From assembly GCF_036588685.1 (NCBI RefSeq), contig NC_086375.1, positions 51,592,955-51,656,954 on the forward strand: a DNA stretch of 64,000 bases, in the 5' to 3' direction. Made by a program: the position numbers and the translations under genes. This DNA comes from Mytilus trossulus. Taxonomy: Eukaryota; Mollusca; Bivalvia; Mytilida; Mytilidae. Below the pieces are notes generated by a model, which was given only the letters and a program-made list of their open reading frames with translations, ran no database searches and had not been told where the DNA came from. Position 1 is the stretch's first letter, and the number at the start of each line of letters is the position of its first letter. Below, one piece after another: positions 9,201 to 18,618 of this stretch.

Positions 9201-11065
9201 AAACCAAGAAAAATGCTTATTTGGGCCCTTTTTTGGCCCCTAATTCCTAAACCGTTGAAACCAAAACTCCCAAAATCAATCCTAACCTTTCTTTTGTGGT
9301 CATAAACCTTTTGTCAAAATTTCATAGATTTCTATTAGCTTAAACTAAAGTTATAGTGCGAAAACCAAGAAAATGCTTATTTGGGTCCTTTTTGGCCCCT
9401 AATTCCTAAAATGTTGGGACCTAAACTCTGAAAATCAATACCAACCTTCCTTTTGTGGTCATAAACCTTGTGTTAAAATTTCATAGATTTCTATTTACTT
9501 TTACTAAAGTTAGAGTGCGAAAACTAAAAGTATTCGGACGACGACGCCGATGCCGACAACGACGACGCAGATGACGACGCCAGTATGATAGCAAGATACG
9601 ACGAAAATTTTTTCAAATTTTGCGGTCGTAAAAAAATGACTTAAGCATTATGACGTCGTAGCAAGGCATCCCAGAAAAAAATTATAGCCTTACCATACGT
9701 CATAAATATTTTAGTCCGAGATTACTCTGACTTCCAACAGCTGTTTTGCCAGACAAGCTTGGCCCGTGGGACGTCAGAGCTCGTCCCATATCAAGTGCAT
9801 GTTAGCCCACCCAAAATAGATGCGCTGCTTCATCACTTCTGGTGCAGACTGGCAGCCTTGGAATTATATAAATCGGGCATCAATCTGTTCATTTATCAAT
9901 TATCTGTTCATTTATGTAAGTTTCACCTTCCTGCCAACCTTTATTTTTCCATATTTTAACAGTTTGCACAGTGACCCATCAATTTCTGCATTATGCCTTT
10001 CATTTTCAAAGATTATCACGTGATCAAGAGAAAAAAGTGATGATTAATGCATATGACCATAATGGAACACCTCGTTTATTTTACGATGCAAGTTATCTAA
10101 ATGTCGGAGAGCTTGCGATTTTAACGTGGTCGGAACTTAATGTAAATGCTTCAAACCAATCTCCTGTAAAGGAAGTGAAAAATCGTGGTTGGCTACTAAA
10201 TGTTTAACATCGATCTCCTTTGAAGGAGAGAAAAATAAAAAATATGAATATTTGCATATTTTGAGTCTGGAGACCACGAAATCTTTCTTAACTTGACGGC
10301 CATTTGAGAGTGAAAGTCAAATGCTGAAATCGATGGGTCTCTGTGAAAACTGTTAAAATATGGAAAAATAAAGGTTGGCAGGTAGGTGAAACTTACATAA
10401 ATGAAAAGATAAATGAAAAATGAAGAGATTGATGCCTGATTTATATAATTCCAAGGCCGCCAGTTGGCACCAGAAGCGATGAAGCAGCGCATCTATTTTG
10501 GAGGGCAAATATCCCCTTTTTGATATGGGACGAGCTCTGATGTCCAACCTGCCAAGCTTGTCTGGCAAAACAGCCGTTGGACGTCAGAGTAATATCTAGT
10601 CCAAATAATTATGACGTTTGGCAAGGCTATTTTTTTTTTTTTTCTGGGACGCCTTCCTACAACTGTCGTAGGAAGGCGTCCCAGAAAAAAAATAAAATAG
10701 CCTTGCTCAGTAGCCTTGCAAGACGTCATAATTATTTGGACTAAGTAATATCGTACTAAATTATTTGGACAAGGCGGGTTGGTGAAAACTTTGGTAGCAT
10801 TGTCATATAATTAACTTTTAGTGGAAAAGTAGACAATCCTAGCCTATTAAGATTATTTCGATCTCGAGTCGAACACACCTGCCACATACGCGATTCAAAG
10901 TGACTGTCAGTGTTCGACAGCCAGACAATCTGACATGGTCATGGTAGTGTCGCAGTGATAGACTACTAAGACCATACATTCACCTTCCTTGGCATTTTCT
11001 AAATCAGAGAAAAGAGTCTTACCAATAGCAGGTTTATCTTTCGGTGTAGAAAAAGAAAGTGCCAT
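6259..11065 (-). CDS. Tentative small four-exon gene, function unknown
   Basis: The exon chain is built by hand from splice sites and phase: exon 1 11065-10984 (ATG, 27 codons plus 1 nt, donor GTGAAT), exon 2 7197-7110 (acceptor TTATTTCAG, donor GTAAGT), exon 3 6531-6506 (weak acceptor, donor GTAAGT), exon 4 6287-6259 (acceptor CCCTGTAG, stop TAG). The product would be about 75 residues, starting MALSFSTPKDKPAIGK and containing VVKAGKPVKIELGNN, hydrophilic, with no signal peptide or membrane segment. Exon 1 has an alternative, better-looking donor (GTAAGA) at 11022 that keeps the same phase and would skip 13 codons. Exons 1 and 2 are fairly convincing; exons 3 and 4 are guesses. I do not recognise the family. 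Its large intron 1 (10983-7198) contains repeat element B and a foldback. Confidence 0.4.
6833..6978 (-). repeat. Dispersed mussel repeat (family 1), inverted copy
   Basis: On the minus strand it starts with ATTGAGAATGGAAATGGGGA and continues through CAAAGAGACAACAA to CAGCTGGCCTCTAAACAA. A plus-strand copy lies at 31444-31595 and a short fragment at 49866-49885. It makes a spurious 70-codon frame at 7069-6857. Confidence 0.75.
8152..8480. repeat. 81-bp tandem array
   Basis: GTTGATTCTGGACAAAGAAA begins units at 8152, 8233 and 8314, with a diverged fourth copy from about 8395. Each unit has GATAACTCCAATT, a poly-A run and TTGCACAATATTGTGAAATT. GGACAAAG(A/G)(A/G)AGATAACTC also occurs alone near 29880. 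Confidence 0.9.
8548..9062. repeat. 261-bp higher-order tandem repeat (135+126 bp monomers)
   Basis: Marker A(C/T)TTGAAAAC lies at 8561, 8696, 8822 and 8957, so spacings alternate 135, 126, 135. Monomers 1 and 3 carry GATTTGGACCAACTTG; monomers 2 and 4 carry AATGTA(G/A)ACCAATTTG. The two-monomer unit has therefore duplicated as a block. Confidence 0.85.
9062..9520. repeat. ~160-bp tandem array, three copies
   Basis: TTTCTAAACTGTTG/AATTCCTAAA(C/A)(C/T)GTTG begins corresponding positions at 9082, 9242 and 9401 (periods about 160 and 159). Each unit has CTTTTGTGGTCATAAACC and TTTCATAGATTTCTATT. Confidence 0.85.
9971..10207 (+). other. 78-codon open frame in the foldback loop, doubtful
   Basis: The first quarter is read through the left foldback arm. 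The rest (about 10020-10207) is unique to the spacer and has a protein-like composition (KKVMINAYDHNG, then LNVGELAILTW). No family is recognised and no splice context is clear. It could be a captured host exon or chance; I would not call it a gene. Confidence 0.2.
10646..10687. other. Perfect hairpin at foldback end
   Basis: CTGGGACGCCTTCCTAC and GTAGGAAGGCGTCCCAG are exact reverse complements (17 bp each) around an 8-nt loop. It is a junction of two copies of the foldback end, not a transcription terminator. Confidence 0.85.
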
Positions 11066-11551
11066 ATTTGGAGACGTTTGTGTTGTCTTGCCGGCGTGTT
11101 TCGTCAGCCTAGTTTAGTCCCTTTGACGCTCTAATAAAGTTATTTATTTATTTATTGATAAAACGCGTGAATGACAAATAATAGTTAAAAGACAAAAACA
11201 TGTCGGAATAATTATGAGAAATTTCCGATATTTGAACTGGTATCTACTATTTGTTTAACTTTTCTGCCTTCGCGCAAATTTAATTCAGATCCAGTGGACC
11301 CCAAAAACAGCCATTGGAAACTTCGTCATCGTTGGCGCCCGAGGCTGATGTTGGAATTGTATTTTAAATGGTAATTATTTAAAAATGCACTTTTAACACA
11401 GAGTTACATATATATGTATAGATTATTTTATTTTGCATGTAACTTAAAAGTTTCCCTGACAGTCATGACACATTGACAGTGATGCTGGTGAAACATAACA
11501 AGGAAAAACTCAATAAAAGTTAATAAAACCTATAACTGAGTCACTGTCAAA

Positions 11552-11957
11552 CTACTGGATATCACACAGGTTCCCGTAAAATGTTGACGTCATAAAACAA
11601 AATATCTGACGCCACATTAGAAAAGTGATTGTTGTATACGTCAAAAGGTCAAGCGGCTGGGTGGGCCGGCCGGCAGAGTAGGCTAATAGCGATAAGGTGT
11701 ATTGTTAAAAATATATCATATGTCGGTTAAAAGCTGATTAGAGCTTATGTTTGTATACCTTGCCTACTCTTAATAAAGCTTTATTTATACACCTTATCGA
11801 TATTTGTCCATCATTGCTGGATATCAATCAGGTTCCCGTTATATTTTGATGTCATAAAACAAAATATGTGACGCCACAATGGAAAAGTGATTGTTGTATG
11901 CATCAAAAGTTCAAGCGGCCGGGTTAGCCGGGATTAGCGATAAAGTTTATTATAAGT
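11552..11957. repeat. Diverged direct repeats of ~140 bp plus short inverted repeat
   Basis: CTGGATATCA.(C/T)CAGGTTCCCG through AAAGTGATTGTTGTAT and CAAGCGGC(T/C)GG occurs at about 11555-11695 and 11816-11940. Between them GCGATAAGGTGTA (11689) and TACACCTTATCGAT (11788) are inverted. No coding frame. Confidence 0.6.
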
Positions 11958-12148
11958 CATACCTGCCAACTTTCAAAATACCCATGGGGGTTTTATGAGC
12001 AAGATGGCTCTTATAGTACAACAAAACTTACAAAGGGGGGGGGGGGGGGGGCATTATTACTCAATCAAAATTTCTATTTATACTCTATTACACTATTACT
12101 CTTTCAAAATTTCTATTTGGGAGCCTGACAGTTGGCAGGTACGTATGA
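11957..12148. mobile_element. ~190-bp MITE-like element with G17 tract
   Basis: CATACCTGCCAACTTTC at the left and CAGTTGGCAGGTACGTATG at the right are inverted around CCTGCCAACT/AGTTGGCAGG. An uninterrupted run of 17 G lies at about 12036-12052. The 78-codon frame starting at 11995 runs through the G-run and is an artefact. Confidence 0.55.
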
Positions 12149-12149
12149 T

Positions 12150-12866
12150 ACATATTAGTCACTTGATATTTTTCGCTATATTGTGTAGTCATCTATTCTC
12201 GATAGTCATGATAGTAATCAGTTCTTTATAGCAATTCGCAAGGTTAAAATGAAAGAAGTTTTCATACATTTTGCAACAGTAAAAATAATATTTTCTGATT
12301 TTAGCCTACTTTTCCTTCATGTCCTTATTCCCAAAACAACCCCAACTCAATCCCCTCGGTTCATAAAAAGCATGTTTTCAAATGTAAACAAAACTTAGCT
12401 TGAAAAGAGGGTCAAGTCCACATACGTAATACACAATTGTAAGATGTGGTGTGATGTCCCTATGGAAACAACTCTAAGCTTCATTGACTAGGATTTTCAG
12501 TTTTCCTAGCAAAGGTTGGTGGTTTTCTTCGGGCACTCAAGCTTCCTCTGCCAATTAAAACTGGACATTTCAAAATTGCCTAAATGTGGTGTTTAAAGTG
12601 GCATTCAAACACAAAAAAATCACAAATCTAACTTTAGTTTAATTTGCCTCAACCTAATGTTATGAATCTTATACACCATGCTTATTCACACTAAACTGTG
12701 ATCAAGTATGAACTTTGGTAAGCATCAGTATTACCATTCTTGATTTATGTCCCTTTACGACGTTATACATGTATGCAAGCAGGGCTGTCATCTGCTTCCC
12801 ATGGACACATTTCACATTGCTGACTTTTAAACTGATGCAGACTTTTTCTTATTCAAATTTTCCTTT
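12150..12866. other. Non-coding spacer
   Basis: AT-rich sequence with no open frame of note, no RNA gene and no clear splice-site pair. It includes AAGATGTGGTGTGATGTCC (12442), a faint trace of dispersed family 2. Confidence 0.4.
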
Positions 12867-14515
12867 TTAGCTCACCGGGTCGAAGGTTCCCATAAGATTT
12901 TGTCATCACTTGGAATCCATTGTCTTCTGTCATCTGTCGTTGTAAACTATTTAAAAAATCTAAAAAATAAATAATCAAAACAACAACTTATGCATCTTTA
13001 TTGTCAACATATACAGTGAAAAAACAATGCAAACTGGTGATAAAAAGCTGAGATAGATACACAGAAATGTAGACACAAAAAAAAGAGCAATTCCTTTTAC
13101 TATCCTTAAAAAAGTGCCCTGCCCTCTACTACCAACCTGTCTCTATCAATTTCTAGCTGGAGCACTTATTATAGATATATAAACTGTAAACAGCAATAAT
13201 GTTCAGCAAAGTAATATTAAAAATGTTAGTATGACCAAAATTGTCAATTGACCCTTAAGGAGTTATTCCCCTTTCAGGACAATTGTACACAAGTTGTTTG
13301 CATGTATGTTTTTTAACTATAAAAAATATTCTCAAAGAAATCTAGTATGAATTTTTATTTTATTTCTGTGTATGACAGCAAACATAGTCAAACACTATGG
13401 CTAAAATGGAACATATAGATAAAATGCATTTGCTTATGATAAAAATATGAAGGATACATTTGTACAATGAACATTTAAATGGCATTTTTGAGCCACTCAT
13501 TAATGAGGGTAGTAATGCCCTTTAAAGTCCTGCGTTAAACAGTCATTTTCGGCTACAGTTAGTAAAAATTTAACCGTTATTCGTCAAAATATTATTATCG
13601 TGATTCTTCAGAGGTCTGGAATGATAATCATAACGGTAATTTTTCATGAAAAAAATTAACGGGATTCATTTACAATGATTTAAATCAGTCGATGTTTTTA
13701 TCATCTAACAGAAAGTGTAAATTTTATTGTCATACACCAAAAATTACTGTTAACATCATTTGGCAAGAATTTTTACCGTTATTTGTCATGAAGGAGTTAT
13801 TGCCCTTTATAGTAATTTTTTACCAATTTTTCGTAAATTTTTGTAATCTTTATAAAAATCTTCTCCTCCGAAACTACGGGCCAAATTTAACTAAACACGG
13901 CCACAGTCATCATTGGGGTATCTAGTTATAAAAATGTGTTCAGTGACCTGGCCAACCAAGATGGCCACCATGGCTAAAAAAAGAACAAAGGGGTAAAATG
14001 TAGATGTTGGCTTATATTTCTGAAACCAAAGCATTTAGAGCAAATTTATCAAGTCAAAATCTATCAACCCTGAAATTTTCAGATGAATTGGACAACTAGT
14101 TGTTTGGTTGATGCCCCTGAATTGGTAATTTTGGGGAAATTTTGCCGTTTTTGGTTATTATCTTGAATATTATTGTAGATAGAGATAAACTGTAGACAGC
14201 AATAATGTTCCGCAAAGTAAGATCTACAAATAAGTCTAAATTAGTTTTTGCCCTTTATAGTCAATTTTTAACAATTTTCATTAATTTGGTAAACTTGTGT
14301 AAATTTAAAAAAAAATATTTTCCTCTGTAACTAAAGGGCCAAGTTTTTTATATGAATAGAGAAAATTGTAAGTAGCAAAAATGTTCAGTAAAGTAAGATC
14401 TACAAATACATCACCATCACCAAAACACAATTTTGTCATCAATCCATCTGTGTTCTTTGTTTAATACGCACATAGACCAAGTTGAGCGACACAGGCTCTT
14501 AAGAGCCTCTATTTT
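12867..14515 (+). repeat. Element A family copy, opposite orientation
   Basis: It starts TTTTTAGCTCACCGGGTC and ends GAGCGACACAGGCTCTTAAG with an own hairpin (GGCTCTTAAGAGCC, 14498-14511). The interior (13800-14410) is the reverse complement of the 4.2-6.1 kb units: for example CCAACCAAGATGGCC and GTTCCGCAAAGTAAGATC. It gives both ends of the family, AGCTCACC left and AGAGCC hairpin right. Confidence 0.7.
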
Positions 14516-14529
14516 TTTTTATGAATTTC

Positions 14530-15268
14530 ATATTTTACTTATCTGAGTTGTGGGGTTTTATTTATTAAAAAATAGTGAATTTTCCAGTTTTCTGATAATA
14601 ACTCAAGAATGTTTTCACCAACTTGCAAGAAATTGTGGTGAAATGTTTATATTTAATTATTGACATAAGCTCCCTTTCGATTTTTATAAATATATGATTT
14701 TATCAATATGTTTTCAAGTTACAGAGTTACAGGGTTTTATACATAAAAAAAGGGTGATTTTCCAGTTTTCTGACAAAAACTCAAAAATGCTTTCAGCAGT
14801 TCTTATAAAACTTTGGTGAATTGTTTAAATCTATTGATGTAAGCTCCCTTAAGAGATCTTAAGACATTTTACATTTCTGAGTATGGGGTTTTATTTATTA
14901 AAAAAGGGGGGATTTTCCAGTTTTCATATAATAACTCCAAAAAGCTGTCAGCAATTATCATGAAACTTTGGTGAATTGTTTATATCTATTGAAGTAAGCT
15001 CCCTTTTGATTTTCATAAATTTCTAATATGACATTGAGAATTAACACAAAGCAAGAAATCTTAAATTGAATATAAATTTAGTTCATATAACCAATTTCAA
15101 GTTCTTTGACTACATTTATTCAGAAACCTTTAATATGTCAAATATTTAATTACAATCCAAATTTAGACCTGTATCAAGCTTGAATATTGTGTCCATTTTT
15201 GCCCCAACTGGTCATTGTTGGACCTCTGTGGGTGATCTAGCTGCGCTTAGCAAAGCAGATTATTAGAA
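14530..15268 (-). repeat. Three ~185-bp tandem units ending in an element B-like terminus
   Basis: ATTTTCCAGTTTTC(T/A) recurs near 14579, 14756 and 14911, with TAAGCTCCCTT closing each unit. The sequence then runs into a reverse copy of element B's left part (AAATTTAGACC, CAAGCTTGAATATTGTGTCC) and ends GCTGCGCTTAGCAAAGCAG. It appears to be a variant of family B in minus orientation. Confidence 0.55.
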
Positions 15269-15354
15269 TTGACACAACAGGAGCTAATTATTTTATGTCA
15301 AATAAGTACTGAAAGATTGTATTAAGATTGTTATTGTTATGTCTCTTATTACAG

Positions 15355-15453
15355 GTACACTGACAGTCTGAAACCCAAAGAAATAACAAGAATATATTTA
15401 ATATTGCTGTAATTGTATTTGATTCATGAAGACATGTGAGAAGAATTAACGAA
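15355..15453 (+). other. Probable 5'UTR exon of the zinc-finger gene
   Basis: A 99-nt segment is bounded by a pyrimidine-rich acceptor (TGTCTCTTATTACAG, ends 15354) and a consensus donor (GTGAGT at 15454). It is the only convincing exon-like block between 15.3 kb and the main exon at 18586. It contains only a short upstream ORF (ATGAAGACATGTGAG.., stop TAA inside the exon), so it is probably untranslated. Linkage to the zinc-finger exon is inferred from order and strand. Confidence 0.45.
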
Positions 15454-16042
15454 GTGAGTATTTAGTTAGTTTTGTTAAAAGTATAAGTTCTTTTTTGGGT
15501 ACTTTGGACAAAGGAAAAGTGTCATCAGAGGGCTCTGTAGGCCCAATTATTCTTTCAAAAATATTAAGCGTTATGAGTAAAAACAATGTTAAAAAGTTTA
15601 AGATTATATATCTATCTCGTCAAAAATTTAGTTAATCGTAGTATGCAAACCTGTACCAAGCGAGATATCTGGAACTTACCTGTGCATTTGTAGCCAGAAT
15701 GCATTTGTATCTGAAAATTTTACCATGATTTCAACCTAATTGAATTCGGCCGCATACAAGTTACAGAATAATATTTGATGTGTGTCATGAATCAGGCATC
15801 ATCTGGAATGTTCTAAGCCAAGTATTTGAAGCTTGAAAGTCAAGCATATATCAAAACAATAACATTGAAGAGCTTTGACAAAAAAACCACTCAAAATAAT
15901 AGCCAAATTCATCTAAATAAAATTTACCAGAGGGAGCTGAAACCAAAAAAGGAAAATGGTGAAATTATGATAGAACTTAAAAATCTTTGTTGAGAAGGGA
16001 CTTGCATGTTTATTATAAAATAACATTCAGAAATAAAGTTGA

Positions 16043-16244
16043 TACTGTAAATTCAGAAATTATTGAGATGTTTTTATTACCGCGAAAAATGCAACAGGGT
16101 TGTAATCGCAATAATTCAAACTCATGTTTGGAATTTGTTTATATGAATTAAACAGGAATTTTCTCAATATTGCAAAAACTAAAATGCACTAAAATGACAA
16201 AATCGCAATAATAAATGTATGCAATAATTACTGAATTTACAGTA
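16043..16244. mobile_element. 202-bp MITE, copy 1 (TACTGTAAATTCAG termini)
   Basis: TACTGTAAATTCAGAAATTA at the left and TAATTACTGAATTTACAGTA at the right are near-perfect inverted repeats, and TA bases sit at both ends. TA-flanked short elements fit a Tc1/mariner-type MITE, which is inference. A second copy is at 60629-60839. Confidence 0.75.
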
Positions 16245-16464
16245 TTGTAATGAGATGCTTCCATGGTCATTTCCTGACCAGAAAAACTGGACAAAATTTA
16301 CAATTGTACAAGGTATTGACAAATTTTCATGAATATTTCTATTTCATATTCTTATTTGAAATTCGTAAACATGATAGAATAAACCATATTCATATAGTAA
16401 ATAATTAGTAATGGGTTTGGTGTTTTGAAAAAAAATGTAACAATAGTTGATATCTTTTCTATTT

Positions 16465-17670
16465 TTAGCTCACCAAGATTATGGGACACAGTTACCTTTT
16501 TTCATCACTTTCCGCCTGTCGTCCATTGTCATTGTAAGTAAACTTTAACATTAATGCTTGACTTAATATGACCAAACTTGGCCAAAATCATTATTTTGGT
16601 AACAAGTCTTAAAAATGTGTCCAATTATCCTACCTGATAACCAAAAGTGCTCAAAATAGAACATAGGGGGAAAAAGAAGTTTTGTATATCATCTTGAAAA
16701 CCATTATAAAAAGAGAAAATATTACATGGGAAAAAAACTGTAAAAAATGTTGAGATCAACCTATTTAATTGTTCATTTGAATCAAACCTATTAAACGATT
16801 TCTTACAAGAGTCAGCATGGTTAGAAATGACAATTTTTACCAATGTACTTTATTGTTTTGCATAATATCTTGAAAACAATAAAAGATATAAAGAGAAACA
16901 ATGAAACAGCAAAAATGATCGGCAAGACAAGATTTACAACTTTGCTAAACTTTTTTTTTTGCTCATTATTGATGATTTTGACCAATTTGTTGACTTTTTA
17001 TCTAAGATCTTCAAAAGTATAACAGAAAGATACACTTGAATAAGCAAATATAATCGGGTGAACAATATCTACAGATAAAGTAACATGGATGAAATTGTAT
17101 GAAGACTGCTTGTTGGAGTATCTATGCTTTAATCTTTTTAATGATAATGTTTAGTGGTTTTACCTATTATCTTTAGAATTATAATAGATAGAGAGACACT
17201 TCAAAAGACAAAAATATATCAGAAAGACAAAATCTGCAAACAGTCAAAATGGTTTATATATTGGAGTTTTCTGTATTAATGGCTATTTTTTTTTTAATTG
17301 TTTGCATCCTTTTTTTATCATCTTGAATAATATAAAAGATAGAAAGACACTTTTAAAAAACATCTGAACAAGACAAGATCTACATATAAGTCAGATTTCC
17401 CAAAATCAACATGAGCCATGTTAGACTCTTTAAAGGGATTGCACTCAAATGACAACATTTTGTTTACCTTTTTTCATTTTTGACAAAAGCTATAGAAGAT
17501 GGATAGAAACTGTAAACAGAAAAAATAATAAGCAATACAAGATCAACAAAAAAGAGATTTTTGTCATGAATTCTTTTCTAGTCCATAATGTTTGAGAGGT
17601 GTTCATTATTGAGTGGAGATTTCCATACCTAGTTTAGCGATATAGGCTTTTTTGATATCTGATTATCCAT
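16465..17670 (+). repeat. Diverged element A family copy
   Basis: It begins TTTTTAGCTCACCAAGATTA and ends near CCTAGTTTAGCGATATAGGC (17627), the counterparts of the family termini at 12867 and 14480. The interior has about six weakly similar units with GATA(G/T)A.A.A.ACACTT and AAGACAA(A/G)ATCT(A/G)C. The 72-codon minus frame within is not a gene. Confidence 0.55.
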
Positions 17671-17853
17671 AAGTCTACTGTACTATCATAGACTCACTGA
17701 AAATACAAATAAACATGGTGATTGAAAAACTTATTTATAACGTACATCAGAAAACAACTGTTTTTTTTTTTATTTCTAAGGATTTTATATGGTTGATTGA
17801 ATGTATAAAAAAGACATTTAGATAGCATAAATTAGTTTTAAAATAGTAGAACT

Positions 17854-18544
17854 TTAAAGGGGCACTAGCTACAAGATTTATAAAAATTTGAATATAGTAT
17901 TTTTTTTGGCTCAATCAATAATGAAATGCAAATAGTGAAATAATAATTCGCTGTTAGCAGCCAGTATGGTTTAATTTTGTCAAAATAAGCTAAAAAAACG
18001 TTGATTATGAATTATTCACTTGCATTGAATCCATACTCATGTTAACCTTTATTTAACCCCTTAACTTGAGATGGATAACACATGAATTGTATGTGTAAAG
18101 TTATTTTAAAGAAAAAGGATGTCAACATTGAAAGTGAAACAAAGGTAAATCATTTGATTAACTGATTCGATCCACAAAAAATCATCTTATACAGCAATGT
18201 ACAGGGAAAAACAAAATAAAACATTTAATTATCATCTATAATATGAAATTAAATAGACTTAGAATAATCCAAAAGCATGAGTTTGCTAAATCTATTTATA
18301 TCTATATTTATGTTTAGATGGCTTATATGGTCATTGGATGACTTTAATGGTCAACTCAATAATTAGATGGTGTCTAAACTAAAAAATACACGAAACGAAG
18401 CTACTTATTTTCATGGCAGTGCCCTGTTAATTGTTTATTTTTGACTTCTAATAGTTTGGATAAATGTTTTACATTGTTATAAATCAAATATGAGAATTTG
18501 ATTAAAATCAGTGAACACGAATTTGGCAGCTAGTGCCCCTTTAA
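17854..18544. mobile_element. 691-bp TTAA-flanked DNA element next to the zinc-finger exon
   Basis: TTAAAGGGGCACTAGCTAC at the left and GCAGCTAGTGCCCCTTTAA at the right are inverted repeats; TTAA lies at both outer ends. TTAA target duplications are typical of piggyBac and Kolobok elements. No transposase frame, so non-autonomous. The right end stops 41 bp before the zinc-finger exon, and the element supplies the first in-frame ATG (18511) of the open frame, which is therefore not the real start. Confidence 0.75.
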
Positions 18545-18570
18545 TATACATAACTGTAAATTCGAATTTC

Positions 18571-18585
18571 TTTCTTTCTTTGCAG
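18571..18585 (+). promoter_or_regulatory. Splice acceptor of the zinc-finger exon
   Basis: TTTCTTTCTTTCTTTGCAG ends at 18585: a long pyrimidine run followed by CAG. It puts the exon start at 18586 and makes the upstream part of the open frame intronic. Confidence 0.8.
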
Positions 18586-18618
18586 GATATACATTTCCGC
18601 CATGAGCTGTTGAAACGT

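Larger units (their letters stand above)
7666..9635 (+). repeat. Composite tandem-repeat element B with inverted ends
   Basis: It starts CAGATGCTCCGCAGGGCGTAG and ends near a GACGACGCCGATGCCGACAACG stretch (9538-9586). TACGACCGCA (7692-7701) and TGCGGTCGTA (9621-9630) are perfect inverted repeats near the two ends. The interior holds three different arrays: 81-bp units (8152-8470), a 261-bp higher-order repeat of 135+126-bp monomers (8548-9062), and ~160-bp units (9062-9520). The layout parallels element A: structured ends, GAC-type simple repeat, tandem interior. A partial inverted copy of its left end is at about 15100-15265. No coding capacity; the 109- and 142-codon frames here are tandem-repeat artefacts. 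Confidence 0.75.
9640..10745. mobile_element. Foldback element: ~350-bp inverted arms around a ~310-bp spacer
   Basis: The left arm (about 9652-10000) and right arm (about 10315-10690) are imperfect reverse complements. Paired landmarks are GCATCCCAGAAAAAAA with the same word before the right hairpin, GTTTTGCCAGACAAGCTTG with CAAGCTTGTCTGGCAAAAC, and CCATATTTTAACAG with CTGTTAAAATATGG. At the right end a perfect short palindrome follows (10646-10687, CTGGGACGCCTTCCTAC arms). The spacer holds the end of a 78-codon plus-strand frame (see separate entry). It lies in the proposed intron 1 of the small minus-strand gene. No transposase seen, so non-autonomous. Confidence 0.75.

Noticed and set aside
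11995..12231. 78-codon frame through a poly-G run
   Set aside because: It reads through a G17 tract inside a MITE-like element; the glycine run is an artefact.
18511..18618. Upstream ATG (18511) as the start of the zinc-finger protein
   Set aside because: It lies in the end of a TTAA-flanked mobile element and upstream of a strong splice acceptor at 18585.
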